A stretch of DNA of 46,147 nt from Beijerinckiaceae bacterium (GTDB lineage: Bacteria; Pseudomonadota; Alphaproteobacteria; Rhizobiales; Beijerinckiaceae): the NCBI GenBank assembly GCA_947478405.1, contig CANJVX010000026.1, positions 1 through 46,147 on the forward strand, in the 5' to 3' direction. Positions 23,758-31,888 of this stretch are shown in pieces. Under the pieces are notes generated by a model. It did not search any database, was not told where the DNA came from, and worked only from the letters and a program-made list of their open reading frames with translations. Numbering within the stretch: position 1 is the first letter of the stretch; each line of letters begins with the position of its first letter. The position numbers were made by a program, and so were the translations under genes.

Positions 23758-26700
23758 ATGCCCGATATCCTTAGCATTGGCTCTTCTGGCCTGACGGCCT
23801 ATCGCAAGCTCCTGGAAACAGTGGGCAGCAATATCGTCAATGCCAATACAGAGGGGTATGTGCGTCGCGACATCTCGCTTCAGGCGACAGGCGAGAGCAC
23901 CATGCTGCCCACAGCGCGGCCTACAACCAGTGGATCGGGCGTTGTAGTGGATTCAGTGCGTCGCGGGACAGACTCGTTTTTGCAAGCGCAGACCTATGTT
24001 TCAAATGCCTATGCCAATCAGGCGTCGACTTTGGCCGACTCCCTGACACAATTGGAAAAAGGAGTTTTTACAAATACCGCTAATGTCTCTACGGAAGTTC
24101 AGAATTTTTATTCGTCTTTCTCGCAACTTGCCAGTGCGCCAACATCTACGTCTGCGCGCCTGACGCTTCTGGACGCAGGCGAGCGCGTCGCCACAACCTT
24201 CCGCGCGACTGCCAATCAGATCAAAACAAATCTTCAATCGGTTGAATCTGCGATTGATGCAGCTCTCGCACAAGTTAATGTTTTATCCACACAATTGGCG
24301 CGTCTGAATGGCGATATCTCACGCAGCGCTTCGGGTGGACAAAAACCCAACGACCTGCTTGATCAGCGCGACAAGCTTTTGCAAGAACTCTCGAGCATGA
24401 CCGGTTTCACAACGGTTGAGGCTCCTAACGGCTCTGTCGATATTTATCTAGGTGATACAGCATCCGGTCAAAAACTAATCGGCTCAGAAGGCGCTCACCA
24501 ACTCGGAGCTGTCAAAACAAACGGACGCATCGACATCGCCTTCGATCCGGCAACGCGCCCCAGTATCACATCGCAAATCAAAAGTGGGATGATTGCCGGC
24601 CTGATGGACTTCCGTCGCGAAGCGACCATGCTGCTGCAAAATGTCGATCGCTTGGCTGTTGGCTTCGTCAATTCAGTGAACATCCAGCATATGCAGGGCG
24701 TCGATCAGGATGGAAATGCCGGTAAAGAATTGTTCTCAGCAGAAAGCCTCACGGCAACGGCTGGTACGGGCAATACCGGTCTGACCAAAATGAATATGAC
24801 CGTAACAGCGGCAGCGCAGTTAACTGGCGCAACCTATTCCGCGCGTTACGATAGCACGAAACTCCAGTGGACAGTCACATCCAGCGACGGCCGATCCACA
24901 TCTGGCGCCAGTTCAATTACGATGGATGGTGTCAACTTCAGTTTTGAAGGCGAGTTCTCAGCAAAAGATATCTTCACCGCAGAACCCTTGAAGAATGCTT
25001 CCGGGGGGATGCGTTTTCTAAGGACAACGCCCTCAGAAATCGCTGCGGCACTGCCCCTTTATGTTGATCAGGGCACCGGTAATCAGGGATCTGGGACCCT
25101 CTCGGTCACGAACCGTGATGCCAAAACGCCTCCCGCGCCGCTGCCGAATGCGAAAGATATTTTTGCCGGCACGAGCCTTTCGGGTGTTGATTTTCTACGC
25201 AATGGAGCGGCTTTTCTGGTTCAAGCCGGCACTGGTCCCTCCGAAATAACATCACTCGGGACACTGCCGGCACTCCGGTTTCCAGAATCTGCAGGCGATC
25301 TGATCGCACTCAACAATAGCAGTGCCGCGGGAATTGGCGGGCTTACACTGACATTTAACATTGATGCAACGAGCAATGGGCCAATCCGGACCCTTGACTT
25401 GTTTCCGCGTGGAAACAGTGTCGAGGATTTAGCCCGTGCAATTAACGAAGCCGCCGCTGCAAATGGCGCCGCAGACGAACTTTTTGCAACTGTGTCTGGT
25501 GGCGCGCTGACGATCAACGCCGTCGGCACTCATACGATTTCCAATGGCTCCCTCGATGGTTTTACCAAAGCGGGCGTCGCCAAGAGCATCAAACCTGCCA
25601 CTGAGCCAAGCACCAGTGCAGCGGCGATGCGCCTTTTCACGCGGGACGGCCGCCAATTAACCGGTCCCGCGATGAGCCAGTCTGAGGCTGCGGTATTCCT
25701 AACCACCGCGAATGGTTTCCTGTCCGATGCGTTCTACCGTCCCCCGACCGCAAATGCAGGATACCGCGGCCTCAACCTTTCTACATCGAATGACCTGCTG
25801 TCACTGACACTAGCCTCGAAACGCAATGCAACCATCGACGTTGTACGCAGCCTTTATAATCAGGTGCCCGCGGCGCAGGGACAAGGGACTTCACCCGGCG
25901 CCGTCTATGCGATGGACGTGATCGGCCTTCCGCCCATCCGCCTTGCCGGGGATGATATTGGCGCCCGTAACGCCGCCGGCATTGCCAACGCTCTCACCGA
26001 GCAGATGAACGCGTCTGCTACGCTTCGGACATGGCTTGGCACTGCGGTTACTATTTTACCAGACAGCCCGCCCCTGCATTTCACCGTCACCGTCGATGGC
26101 AAGGATGAGCAGGTTACATTTAAACCTGGTAAGGTTCCCGCTGGTGCGGGTGCCGATAAAACTTATCTAAACTCCGGCATGTTCGAAGTCGGTGCTGGAT
26201 CAAAATTAAGATTTGGCCTCGTTCCAGACGCAGCTGGCACAGTACGCGTCATGATTTCAGCGCCACAACAGCTGCGCACCAGCGCCCCGACAATTTCAAT
26301 TAGCGCAGATTCTGCAACAGCGACTAAACTCGGTCTTTCGGAAACGCCTGCCACCACAAGGCTCACCGCCATGGGTGATCTAGCCGCAAGCCTGATGAAA
26401 GGCAATATCGTAGAATTGAATGTTAAAGTGAATGGCCAATCAACACTCGTACATATCGATGGACCTCAAGGCCGCGATGGCGCTGTTTCTTGGTCAATGG
26501 TCGATGGACAACTTCAATTGGCAAGTTCGTCGACACTGGCAATATTGACCGGGACAAATGCTGGAAAGTTAGGGTTCTCCGGATCCGAAACTCCTGGTAA
26601 GACGCTCAAAGCCGCTCATAAACTGGTCGATGAATGGCTCAAGGCAGATCCAATCACGCTCTCCGTCTCCGCACCATGGGGAGAAACTACACTTACAATT

Positions 26701-28635
26701 GACAGTGCCGAAAACTCAGCTGATGATCCCTCTTGGAGCGTCGTTGATGGACGCATGGTCCTATCCAGTGCATCAAGCCAGCTAACTATCCTGTCAACAA
26801 GCGTCGCTGATCGAGCAAAAGCTTCGAGGCTTGGTTTTTTGGGTTCAGATCTGGACTTGACACGATCAAGTCAGACAACCGCCGCAAATGAATTGCTCCC
26901 GGCTCTTCTCCAAGCACGCACGCCCACCCTGCACCTCAGTGGGAAAACCATCGGCGACAAGACAATCACGATCAATTCCGTTGCAGGTCAATCTGGTGGA
27001 ATTTCCTGGGCGATCGATGGCGGGAAACTTGTTTTAACAAGCAGCGATGATACTTTAACTATCCAAACGCAGGACACCGACAAAGCTCTCGCCGATATGC
27101 TTGGGTTCACGGGCAACGAAATTGCACAAAACGGGAAATTGTCGGCTACAACCGATCTTACGACCGCGATGCTTTCAACGCAGCCGGTAACAGTCAAACT
27201 TGCAGACAATAGCCGATTGGCTATCAATGCGGCTAGCGGAGTAGCAAGCAATGGTAGCTGGTCGATTGTTAACGGTCGGCTGCGTATCTCAAGCCCATAT
27301 CTTGCTGCCACCGTGGCTGCCGGGAATGAAGCCTCGCAACAAACTGCTCGCTCGCTTGGTTTCCTTGGCCCGGATCAAGACACATCCAGTGACGGAACAG
27401 TTATAGCTGCAGCCACATTGGACAGCGCACTGATCACAAGCCGCTTGCCGCAAATCAAAATAAATATTGCTAAAGTTGATCAGACACTCACGCTATCAAC
27501 ACCAACGGGCACGGCCTTTGGGGTGTCTTGGTCAGTCGTTGATGGTCGCATAGAGCTGAAGAGCGATGATGCCTCACTGCGCATCGTCACCAAAACAATC
27601 AGCGATCAGCAAATGGCGCGCGCGCTAGGTTTCGGTGGATCAGAGTCATTTAACGGATCTGGTGCAATTGTTGCGTCAAACCCGCTCGCAGAATCTCTCC
27701 TTTCAGCATTGCCCGCAGAGTTCAATCTGGCGGACGGCTCCTCAATCTCAATTGGCGCGCCGTCCGGTCGCACCGGCGCAACAAGCTGGAGTGTTGTCGA
27801 TGGACACCTCAAAATTACAGGTCCCTCCTTGCAACCGGGGCTGCAGCGGGTTCTCGCTGACGATCTGGCGAATACGAGATCACTCGGATTTTCGGGTGTT
27901 GGTCAAGACGATCTTGCGATCGGAACACAGATCTGCCTAACGTCAACTGCGGGTGATGAAAATAATGACCTCGTCGATACGACCGCGACACGGTCGGTTG
28001 CGGGAAACCAGATACATATAGGCTCGATAGTCCCCGAGGATATGATCGTCCAGCTCGATAATGGCGATATGAATGGTTTACGCAGAATTTCTGCTATCCT
28101 TGGAGAACGGGATACTACGAAAATTCCTTTCCCCAATATTACTGTAAAAGTCATATCATCAAGTGAACTTGAAATCATTGATCGGAAAAGCGGTGTCAGC
28201 CTTGCTCGACGCGCCTGGCTACCGGAGAAAGATGTCAATTATCTTGGAACCACTTTCCGTATCGCAGGAAATGCTCTTGCCGGAGATGTCTTCGACATCA
28301 GTAATGATTCCATGCGCGCGGGTGACAGCCGAAATGCTCAAGCGATCTCGCGCATGGCAACAGAATCTATCTTTGGTGAAAATCAAGGATCCTTCCAAGA
28401 CGTCTATACGTCGGTCGCATCGACCGTCGGATCTACTGTCGCCTCTGCCGAAATGACTTCAAAATCATCTCAGCAGTCGGCGTCCGACTTGAAATCCGCA
28501 TATGAGGCTAAAACCGGCGTCAACCTTGATACCGAGGCTGCCGATCTTATTCGATACCAGCAAGCCTATCAGGCTGCAGCGCAGGTTGTCTCCACAGCCC
28601 GCGACATGTTCCAAACTATTCTGAAGAGCTTCTAA
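23758..28635 (+). CDS. flgK: Giant hook-filament junction protein FlgK (1625 aa) with six repeats
   Basis: FlgK (HAP1) joins hook and filament. The N-terminus 'ILSIGSSGLTAYRKLLETVGSNIVNANTEGYVRRDISL' and C-terminus 'DTEAADLIRYQQAYQAAAQVVSTARDMFQTIL' are diagnostic. Typical FlgK is 450-650 residues; this is 1625. The excess contains six tandem ~81-91-residue units from residue 911 to about 1388. Each starts 'SW(S/A)xVDGxLxLxS' and contains 'LGFxG', resembling hook-IN/Ig-like modules. The unbroken frame shows the length is real. It sits between flgJ and flgL in the flgB-flgL operon. Together with giant FlgE it implies an unusually bulky hook surface. Confidence 0.93.
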   Translation: MPDILSIGSSGLTAYRKLLETVGSNIVNANTEGYVRRDISLQATGESTMLPTARPTTSGSGVVVDSVRRGTDSFLQAQTYVSNAYANQASTLADSLTQLEKGVFTNTANVSTEVQNFYSSFSQLASAPTSTSARLTLLDAGERVATTFRATANQIKTNLQSVESAIDAALAQVNVLSTQLARLNGDISRSASGGQKPNDLLDQRDKLLQELSSMTGFTTVEAPNGSVDIYLGDTASGQKLIGSEGAHQLGAVKTNGRIDIAFDPATRPSITSQIKSGMIAGLMDFRREATMLLQNVDRLAVGFVNSVNIQHMQGVDQDGNAGKELFSAESLTATAGTGNTGLTKMNMTVTAAAQLTGATYSARYDSTKLQWTVTSSDGRSTSGASSITMDGVNFSFEGEFSAKDIFTAEPLKNASGGMRFLRTTPSEIAAALPLYVDQGTGNQGSGTLSVTNRDAKTPPAPLPNAKDIFAGTSLSGVDFLRNGAAFLVQAGTGPSEITSLGTLPALRFPESAGDLIALNNSSAAGIGGLTLTFNIDATSNGPIRTLDLFPRGNSVEDLARAINEAAAANGAADELFATVSGGALTINAVGTHTISNGSLDGFTKAGVAKSIKPATEPSTSAAAMRLFTRDGRQLTGPAMSQSEAAVFLTTANGFLSDAFYRPPTANAGYRGLNLSTSNDLLSLTLASKRNATIDVVRSLYNQVPAAQGQGTSPGAVYAMDVIGLPPIRLAGDDIGARNAAGIANALTEQMNASATLRTWLGTAVTILPDSPPLHFTVTVDGKDEQVTFKPGKVPAGAGADKTYLNSGMFEVGAGSKLRFGLVPDAAGTVRVMISAPQQLRTSAPTISISADSATATKLGLSETPATTRLTAMGDLAASLMKGNIVELNVKVNGQSTLVHIDGPQGRDGAVSWSMVDGQLQLASSSTLAILTGTNAGKLGFSGSETPGKTLKAAHKLVDEWLKADPITLSVSAPWGETTLTIDSAENSADDPSWSVVDGRMVLSSASSQLTILSTSVADRAKASRLGFLGSDLDLTRSSQTTAANELLPALLQARTPTLHLSGKTIGDKTITINSVAGQSGGISWAIDGGKLVLTSSDDTLTIQTQDTDKALADMLGFTGNEIAQNGKLSATTDLTTAMLSTQPVTVKLADNSRLAINAASGVASNGSWSIVNGRLRISSPYLAATVAAGNEASQQTARSLGFLGPDQDTSSDGTVIAAATLDSALITSRLPQIKINIAKVDQTLTLSTPTGTAFGVSWSVVDGRIELKSDDASLRIVTKTISDQQMARALGFGGSESFNGSGAIVASNPLAESLLSALPAEFNLADGSSISIGAPSGRTGATSWSVVDGHLKITGPSLQPGLQRVLADDLANTRSLGFSGVGQDDLAIGTQICLTSTAGDENNDLVDTTATRSVAGNQIHIGSIVPEDMIVQLDNGDMNGLRRISAILGERDTTKIPFPNITVKVISSSELEIIDRKSGVSLARRAWLPEKDVNYLGTTFRIAGNALAGDVFDISNDSMRAGDSRNAQAISRMATESIFGENQGSFQDVYTSVASTVGSTVASAEMTSKSSQQSASDLKSAYEAKTGVNLDTEAADLIRYQQAYQAAAQVVSTARDMFQTILKSF
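26488..27920 (+). repeat. Six tandem ~85-residue repeats inside flgK
   Basis: Units begin near 26488, 26731, 27004, 27256, 27526 and 27784, each encoding S-W-[S/A]-x-V-[D/N]-G and, about 40 residues later, L-G-F-x-G. Unit spacing is 81, 91, 84, 90 and 86 codons. They are diverged at DNA level, and the sixth is partial. Confidence 0.82.
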
Positions 28636-28644
28636 GGGCGAGTC

Positions 28645-29547
28645 ATGCAAATCAGCACGAGCACCTTCTTCCGCCGTCAGGGTGAAAATATAACTGACCT
28701 GAAAACTCAAACGGCCGTGCTCGAAGAGCAAATTGCCACCGGGAAAAAGGTTACCAAACCCTCTGACAATCCCGTGACTTTCTCGGCGATCTCCGTCTTG
28801 AAAGCACGCGAGGCGCGGATTCAGCAATATCAAAACACAGCGCAATCTCTGACACAGCGTTTATCAACCGAAGATAGCGTCCTGAGCCAGGCGACTAATA
28901 TCATGACACGCATTCAGGAATTAACGATCCAAGCAGGTAATGACACCTATTCACCAGCTGATCGGCGTGCGGTGGGGGCAGAAGTTCAAAATCTTCAAGA
29001 TGAATTGGTCTCCCTAGCCAATACCAAGACCGCAGACGGAAATTATCTGTTTGCTGGCTATCTGGCAGATCAGGAACCGTTCAAGACGAAGGGCGGACAG
29101 ACCAATTATCATGGCGACACTGGACGTCTCTCTTTAACGATCGGCGAAAATACAGAAATGGAGGTAAGTTCCTCGGGGCAGGAAGTCTTCATGGCTGTTA
29201 AGACAGGAGCGGGAACCAGCAAATCCGTCTTCGAGATTGTCAAAACAATTACCGATGCTCTCAATGCAGGAAAAAGCCCTACCGGTGGCCTGGTTGATTT
29301 GCAAAATGCCGCAGATCACATCAACGGCTACCATGCCATTACAGGTGCTCGTCAGTCGCGCATCAACGCAACTGAAGAATCTCTCGCAGCGGATATACTG
29401 GCAACAAAGGCACGCCTCTCGGCGCTGGAAGATACGGACATCGAAAAAGCGATTACCGAAATGAAACAGAAAATGACAAGCCTCGATGCGGCTCAGTCGT
29501 CCTTTGTCCGAATTTCCAGTTTGTCCCTATTTAACTATTTGAAATAA
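28645..29547 (+). CDS. flgL: Hook-filament junction protein FlgL
   Basis: FlgL (HAP3) follows FlgK at the junction and touches the first flagellin. The 300-residue protein begins 'MQISTSTFFRRQGENITDLKTQTAVLEEQIATGKKVTKPSDNPV', the FlgL pattern, and shows the flagellin-like 'AGNDTYSPADRRAVGAEVQNLQDELVSLANTKTADGNYLFAGY'. C-terminus 'TEMKQKMTSLDAAQSSFVRISSLSLFNYLK' is normal. It is the last gene of the flgB operon. Its end overlaps the end of the opposite-strand gene at 29531 by 17 bases, so there is no spacer for a terminator between them. Confidence 0.95.
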   Translation: MQISTSTFFRRQGENITDLKTQTAVLEEQIATGKKVTKPSDNPVTFSAISVLKAREARIQQYQNTAQSLTQRLSTEDSVLSQATNIMTRIQELTIQAGNDTYSPADRRAVGAEVQNLQDELVSLANTKTADGNYLFAGYLADQEPFKTKGGQTNYHGDTGRLSLTIGENTEMEVSSSGQEVFMAVKTGAGTSKSVFEIVKTITDALNAGKSPTGGLVDLQNAADHINGYHAITGARQSRINATEESLAADILATKARLSALEDTDIEKAITEMKQKMTSLDAAQSSFVRISSLSLFNYLK

Positions 29548-30013
29548 CTGGAGTGGGCGTCGGCTGAGTGGGATCAGTCGGCGCCACATTTACAACCTCG
29601 ACCGGATCTTGAAGATCAGCGCGCAAGTACAGCGACTTGAGCACCGGAACGCGATCTAGATATTCAGCCCATTCCAGATCGTAAGGAGCACCCTTCCAGG
29701 CTTCGAGCTGCTTAAGCTGCTCAATCACTTGCTTCATTTGCTCACGCGCCTTGAGGATCATGCCGAGCTCTATATCGGTCAGAAATTTGCGCTCATTTAT
29801 AATTAACTCACTTTCGAGCTGGGACAGTGGATCCATGAATTCTGTCCGTTGGAAGCGAAGCGATTCTTCCTTACGCTTGCTTTCGGCACCCATGGCTTCG
29901 AGACGTTCCTGAATATCGCGCAATTGTCGCGACTGCTGCGCATGGAGCGTCGCAACAGCAACCATAACTAGCAAAACCATCCCCGTAATCAGGGCGACGA
30001 CGAAAGAATCCAT
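29531..30013 (-). CDS. Unrecognised single-pass membrane coiled-coil protein
   Basis: A 160-residue protein. Residues 5-25 form one transmembrane helix with a short N-terminal tail, followed by a long coiled coil (about 28-110: 'RQLRDIQERLEAMGAESKRKEESLRFQ' and 'LKAREQMKQVIEQLKQLEAWKG'). A Pro/Thr-rich tail ends the chain. It overlaps the end of flgL by 17 bases tail to tail and is divergent from the transglycosylase gene. I see no sigma-54 or sigma-28 site for it in the 110-base divergent spacer. Not recognised; a cell-envelope role at the flagellar base is a guess from position. Confidence 0.78.
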   Translation of the reverse strand: MDSFVVALITGMVLLVMVAVATLHAQQSRQLRDIQERLEAMGAESKRKEESLRFQRTEFMDPLSQLESELIINERKFLTDIELGMILKAREQMKQVIEQLKQLEAWKGAPYDLEWAEYLDRVPVLKSLYLRADLQDPVEVVNVAPTDPTQPTPTPVISNS

Positions 30014-30078
30014 GATCCACCAGCTCCAAATCTTTCTTTGATATTACCCCTTTAGCGCTGCCCTTCCAAGCTAAAAAC

Positions 30079-30094
30079 TGGCCCGGAACTTGCT
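30079..30094 (+). promoter_or_regulatory. Sigma-54 promoter of flagellar lytic transglycosylase
   Basis: TGGCCCGGAACTTGCT, GG-N10-GC, located 30 bases upstream of ATG 30124. Nearly identical to the fliD promoter TGGCCCGGGACTTGCT at 33469-33484. Confidence 0.8.
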
Positions 30095-30123
30095 GATTCA
30101 TGATCAAACATGGATAAGCACAA

Positions 30124-31137
30124 ATGACGATTGAAGCCATATCAGGTCGCGAGCAGGTCATAGCATCGATTCAAAAGGCGGCTACCGCCAACCAGATCGA
30201 TTTCAATTACCTGCTGACACAGGCTCGTGTGGAGAGCTCACTCAACCCCCAAGCCAAAGCGAAAACCTCCTCCGCCGCAGGCTTGTTTCAGTTTACCTCC
30301 TCGACATGGCTTGCAGTTGTTCGCCGGCATGGAGACAAGGTGGGCCTTTCATCAGTAGCCGCAGCGTTGAATAGCCAGAATGTGTCAAATGCGGAAGTCT
30401 CCAAGGTTCTCGCCCTGAGGCAGGAGCCTGCCATATCGGCAGAATTTGCAGCCCGCTTTGCACTCGACAATGCAAAAGCCCTCAATGCAGCCGGTCATAC
30501 GTCCGTCGGTCCGACCGAGCTTTATCTCGCGCATTTCCTTGGCGCAGGTGGCGCAACAACTTTCCTCAAGGGCCTGCGTGATGCTCCCGATGCGGCAGCC
30601 GCAGCGGCCCTGCCCCAGGCTGCCAATTCGAATACCGGCATTTTCTACAATGGCGCGACAGCCCGAAGCTATCGGGAAATATATGATCGCTTTGCCCAGA
30701 AATTTTCTGTGGCATCAACGAGCAACGTCAATTTGCCCGCCGTGGCGAAAGACATTCACGATGGAAACATTCGCCTCAGCCTGCCTGATCAGAAAATCAT
30801 GGAGATTGCCAAGCGTGTTTTGGCTGAGAACATGCCGAGCCAAGCGAAAACTGCTCAAAGCCCAAGTGCCGCTCCGGCTGCCCCTGTCAGCACAATGGAC
30901 AAGGCAGAACTGGGACAAGTCACCGAACAAGCCCTGCAAACCTATTTGAAGGGCTTTGGTTTGATCGACCAAGGAACAGGACTAACGCCCAAAGACGGGC
31001 ACATCACACGCGACGCGTCGCGGGGCGCAGATCTCCATGCAGAAGAAATGTCTTCCTCAAACGATGTAGACCCGCTCGCGCAGGGCTCGCGACTAGTTTT
31101 GAAGGCAATAGAACCGACAGAAAAGGATAAGAGCTAG
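30124..31137 (+). CDS. Flagellar SLT-type lytic transglycosylase
   Basis: Cuts peptidoglycan glycan strands, here probably to let the rod through the cell wall. The 337-residue protein has an SLT-like catalytic domain in its first ~200 residues: 'LLTQARVESSLNPQAKAKTSSAAGLFQFTSSTWLAVV' contains the catalytic glutamate (residue 37) and the 'AAGLFQF' block. A helical region with 'ELYLAHFLGAGGATTFL' follows, and a Pro/Ala-rich, low-complexity C-terminus (about 240-337). No classical signal peptide is visible, so it may be exported through the flagellar apparatus, as suggested for SltF-like enzymes. It complements the short FlgJ (23413). A sigma-54 promoter at 30079 places it in the hook/basal-body class. 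Confidence 0.86.
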   Translation: MTIEAISGREQVIASIQKAATANQIDFNYLLTQARVESSLNPQAKAKTSSAAGLFQFTSSTWLAVVRRHGDKVGLSSVAAALNSQNVSNAEVSKVLALRQEPAISAEFAARFALDNAKALNAAGHTSVGPTELYLAHFLGAGGATTFLKGLRDAPDAAAAAALPQAANSNTGIFYNGATARSYREIYDRFAQKFSVASTSNVNLPAVAKDIHDGNIRLSLPDQKIMEIAKRVLAENMPSQAKTAQSPSAAPAAPVSTMDKAELGQVTEQALQTYLKGFGLIDQGTGLTPKDGHITRDASRGADLHAEEMSSSNDVDPLAQGSRLVLKAIEPTEKDKS

Positions 31138-31140
31138 GCT

Positions 31141-31659
31141 TTAGCTCTTCGTCGTAATTTTGACGACCTCTCCGGGCGCCACATCCGCAGACTGAATCAC
31201 CATGCCAAGCCCGCTTTCCACGAGTGACGTGGCGTCAGCGATGGAGGTTTCCACCGTGACGCCGGTGGGCAGGCGCATGCCTTGCACAACGCCCTCCTTG
31301 ATAATCCTGACTAACACAAGATCGCTGTGCGGCGTTTCCCCGAACTCGACTTCGAAGCCTTCCTCCGCTGGGATAATGTCCTCCTCAAACAAAGGAGAAT
31401 CCGGAAACAAACGACCGTTGGCTGGTTTTTCTCGGGGTGGGGCAACATTCCGAGCGACATCGACCACTCGTAAATGAACGAGCTTCTGCCAAATCTTCAG
31501 CAGTCCGAGCTTCTGGGCAATCCCATGCACATCCGACTTGCTACCCTTGTCAATAGCATCAAGCAGGGCGCGAACCTCAACTGTCGCAGACTGACGTTCT
31601 GTCTCCGTCAGCCGCGACAGATCAAGCGCACTGATGCGCGAAAATGCACTCTCGGCCAT
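31141..31659 (-). CDS. Unrecognised protein, third gene of the fliD operon
   Basis: A 172-residue protein with a helical N-terminal half (about 1-70: 'LSRLTETERQSATVEVRALLDAIDKGSKSDV', 'AQKLGLLKIWQKLVHLRVVDVARN'), a Pro-rich linker and a C-terminal beta-rich half ('GFEVEFGETPHSDLVLVRIIKEGVVQGMRLPTGVTVE'). No signal peptide or membrane helix is seen. It follows the 63-residue gene by 24 bases and ends 3 bases from the convergent transglycosylase gene. FliS and FliT chaperones normally follow fliD; the helical N-terminal half could serve such a role, but I see no FliS/FliT motif and assign no function. Confidence 0.75.
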   Translation of the reverse strand: MAESAFSRISALDLSRLTETERQSATVEVRALLDAIDKGSKSDVHGIAQKLGLLKIWQKLVHLRVVDVARNVAPPREKPANGRLFPDSPLFEEDIIPAEEGFEVEFGETPHSDLVLVRIIKEGVVQGMRLPTGVTVETSIADATSLVESGLGMVIQSADVAPGEVVKITTKS

Positions 31660-31683
31660 CGGCCTTGCTCCATGCGGCGGGAT

Positions 31684-31875
31684 TTAGCTCGCCAAATCGC
31701 CTTCGGCCAGGGTTGCTGCTCCTTGAATTCCAAGTGCGCCCAAGTCTGCAGGCCAGCGGCTGGAATCTGTCAAAGTCGCCACAAGTAGCTGCTGTGCAAC
31801 CTGCTCAGCTTCTTCCTTACTCGACGCTTCTACCGAGACTTCGCCATTAATGACCCATTCAACCTTGTACTTCAT
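31684..31875 (-). CDS. Small unrecognised protein, second gene of the fliD operon
   Basis: A 63-residue protein of the pattern 'MKYKVEWVINGEVSVEASSKEEAEQVAQQLLVATL': a beta-strand pair followed by an amphipathic helix, like many small 'W-x-I-x-G' unknown-family proteins. The ATG at 31875 has AAGGAG ten bases upstream and lies 13 bases after the fliD stop, so it is co-transcribed with fliD. The next gene starts 24 bases downstream. No signal peptide. I do not recognise the family; because it sits where fliS is usually found, a small export or chaperone-related role is possible but not shown. Confidence 0.72.
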   Translation of the reverse strand: MKYKVEWVINGEVSVEASSKEEAEQVAQQLLVATLTDSSRWPADLGALGIQGAATLAEGDLAS

Positions 31876-31888
31876 AGTCCGTCACTCC

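Noticed and set aside
26488-27920. CRISPR-like or minisatellite reading of the repeats in flgK
   Set aside because: The repetition is at protein level, long (about 85 codons) and diverged in DNA; no short direct repeats with spacers.
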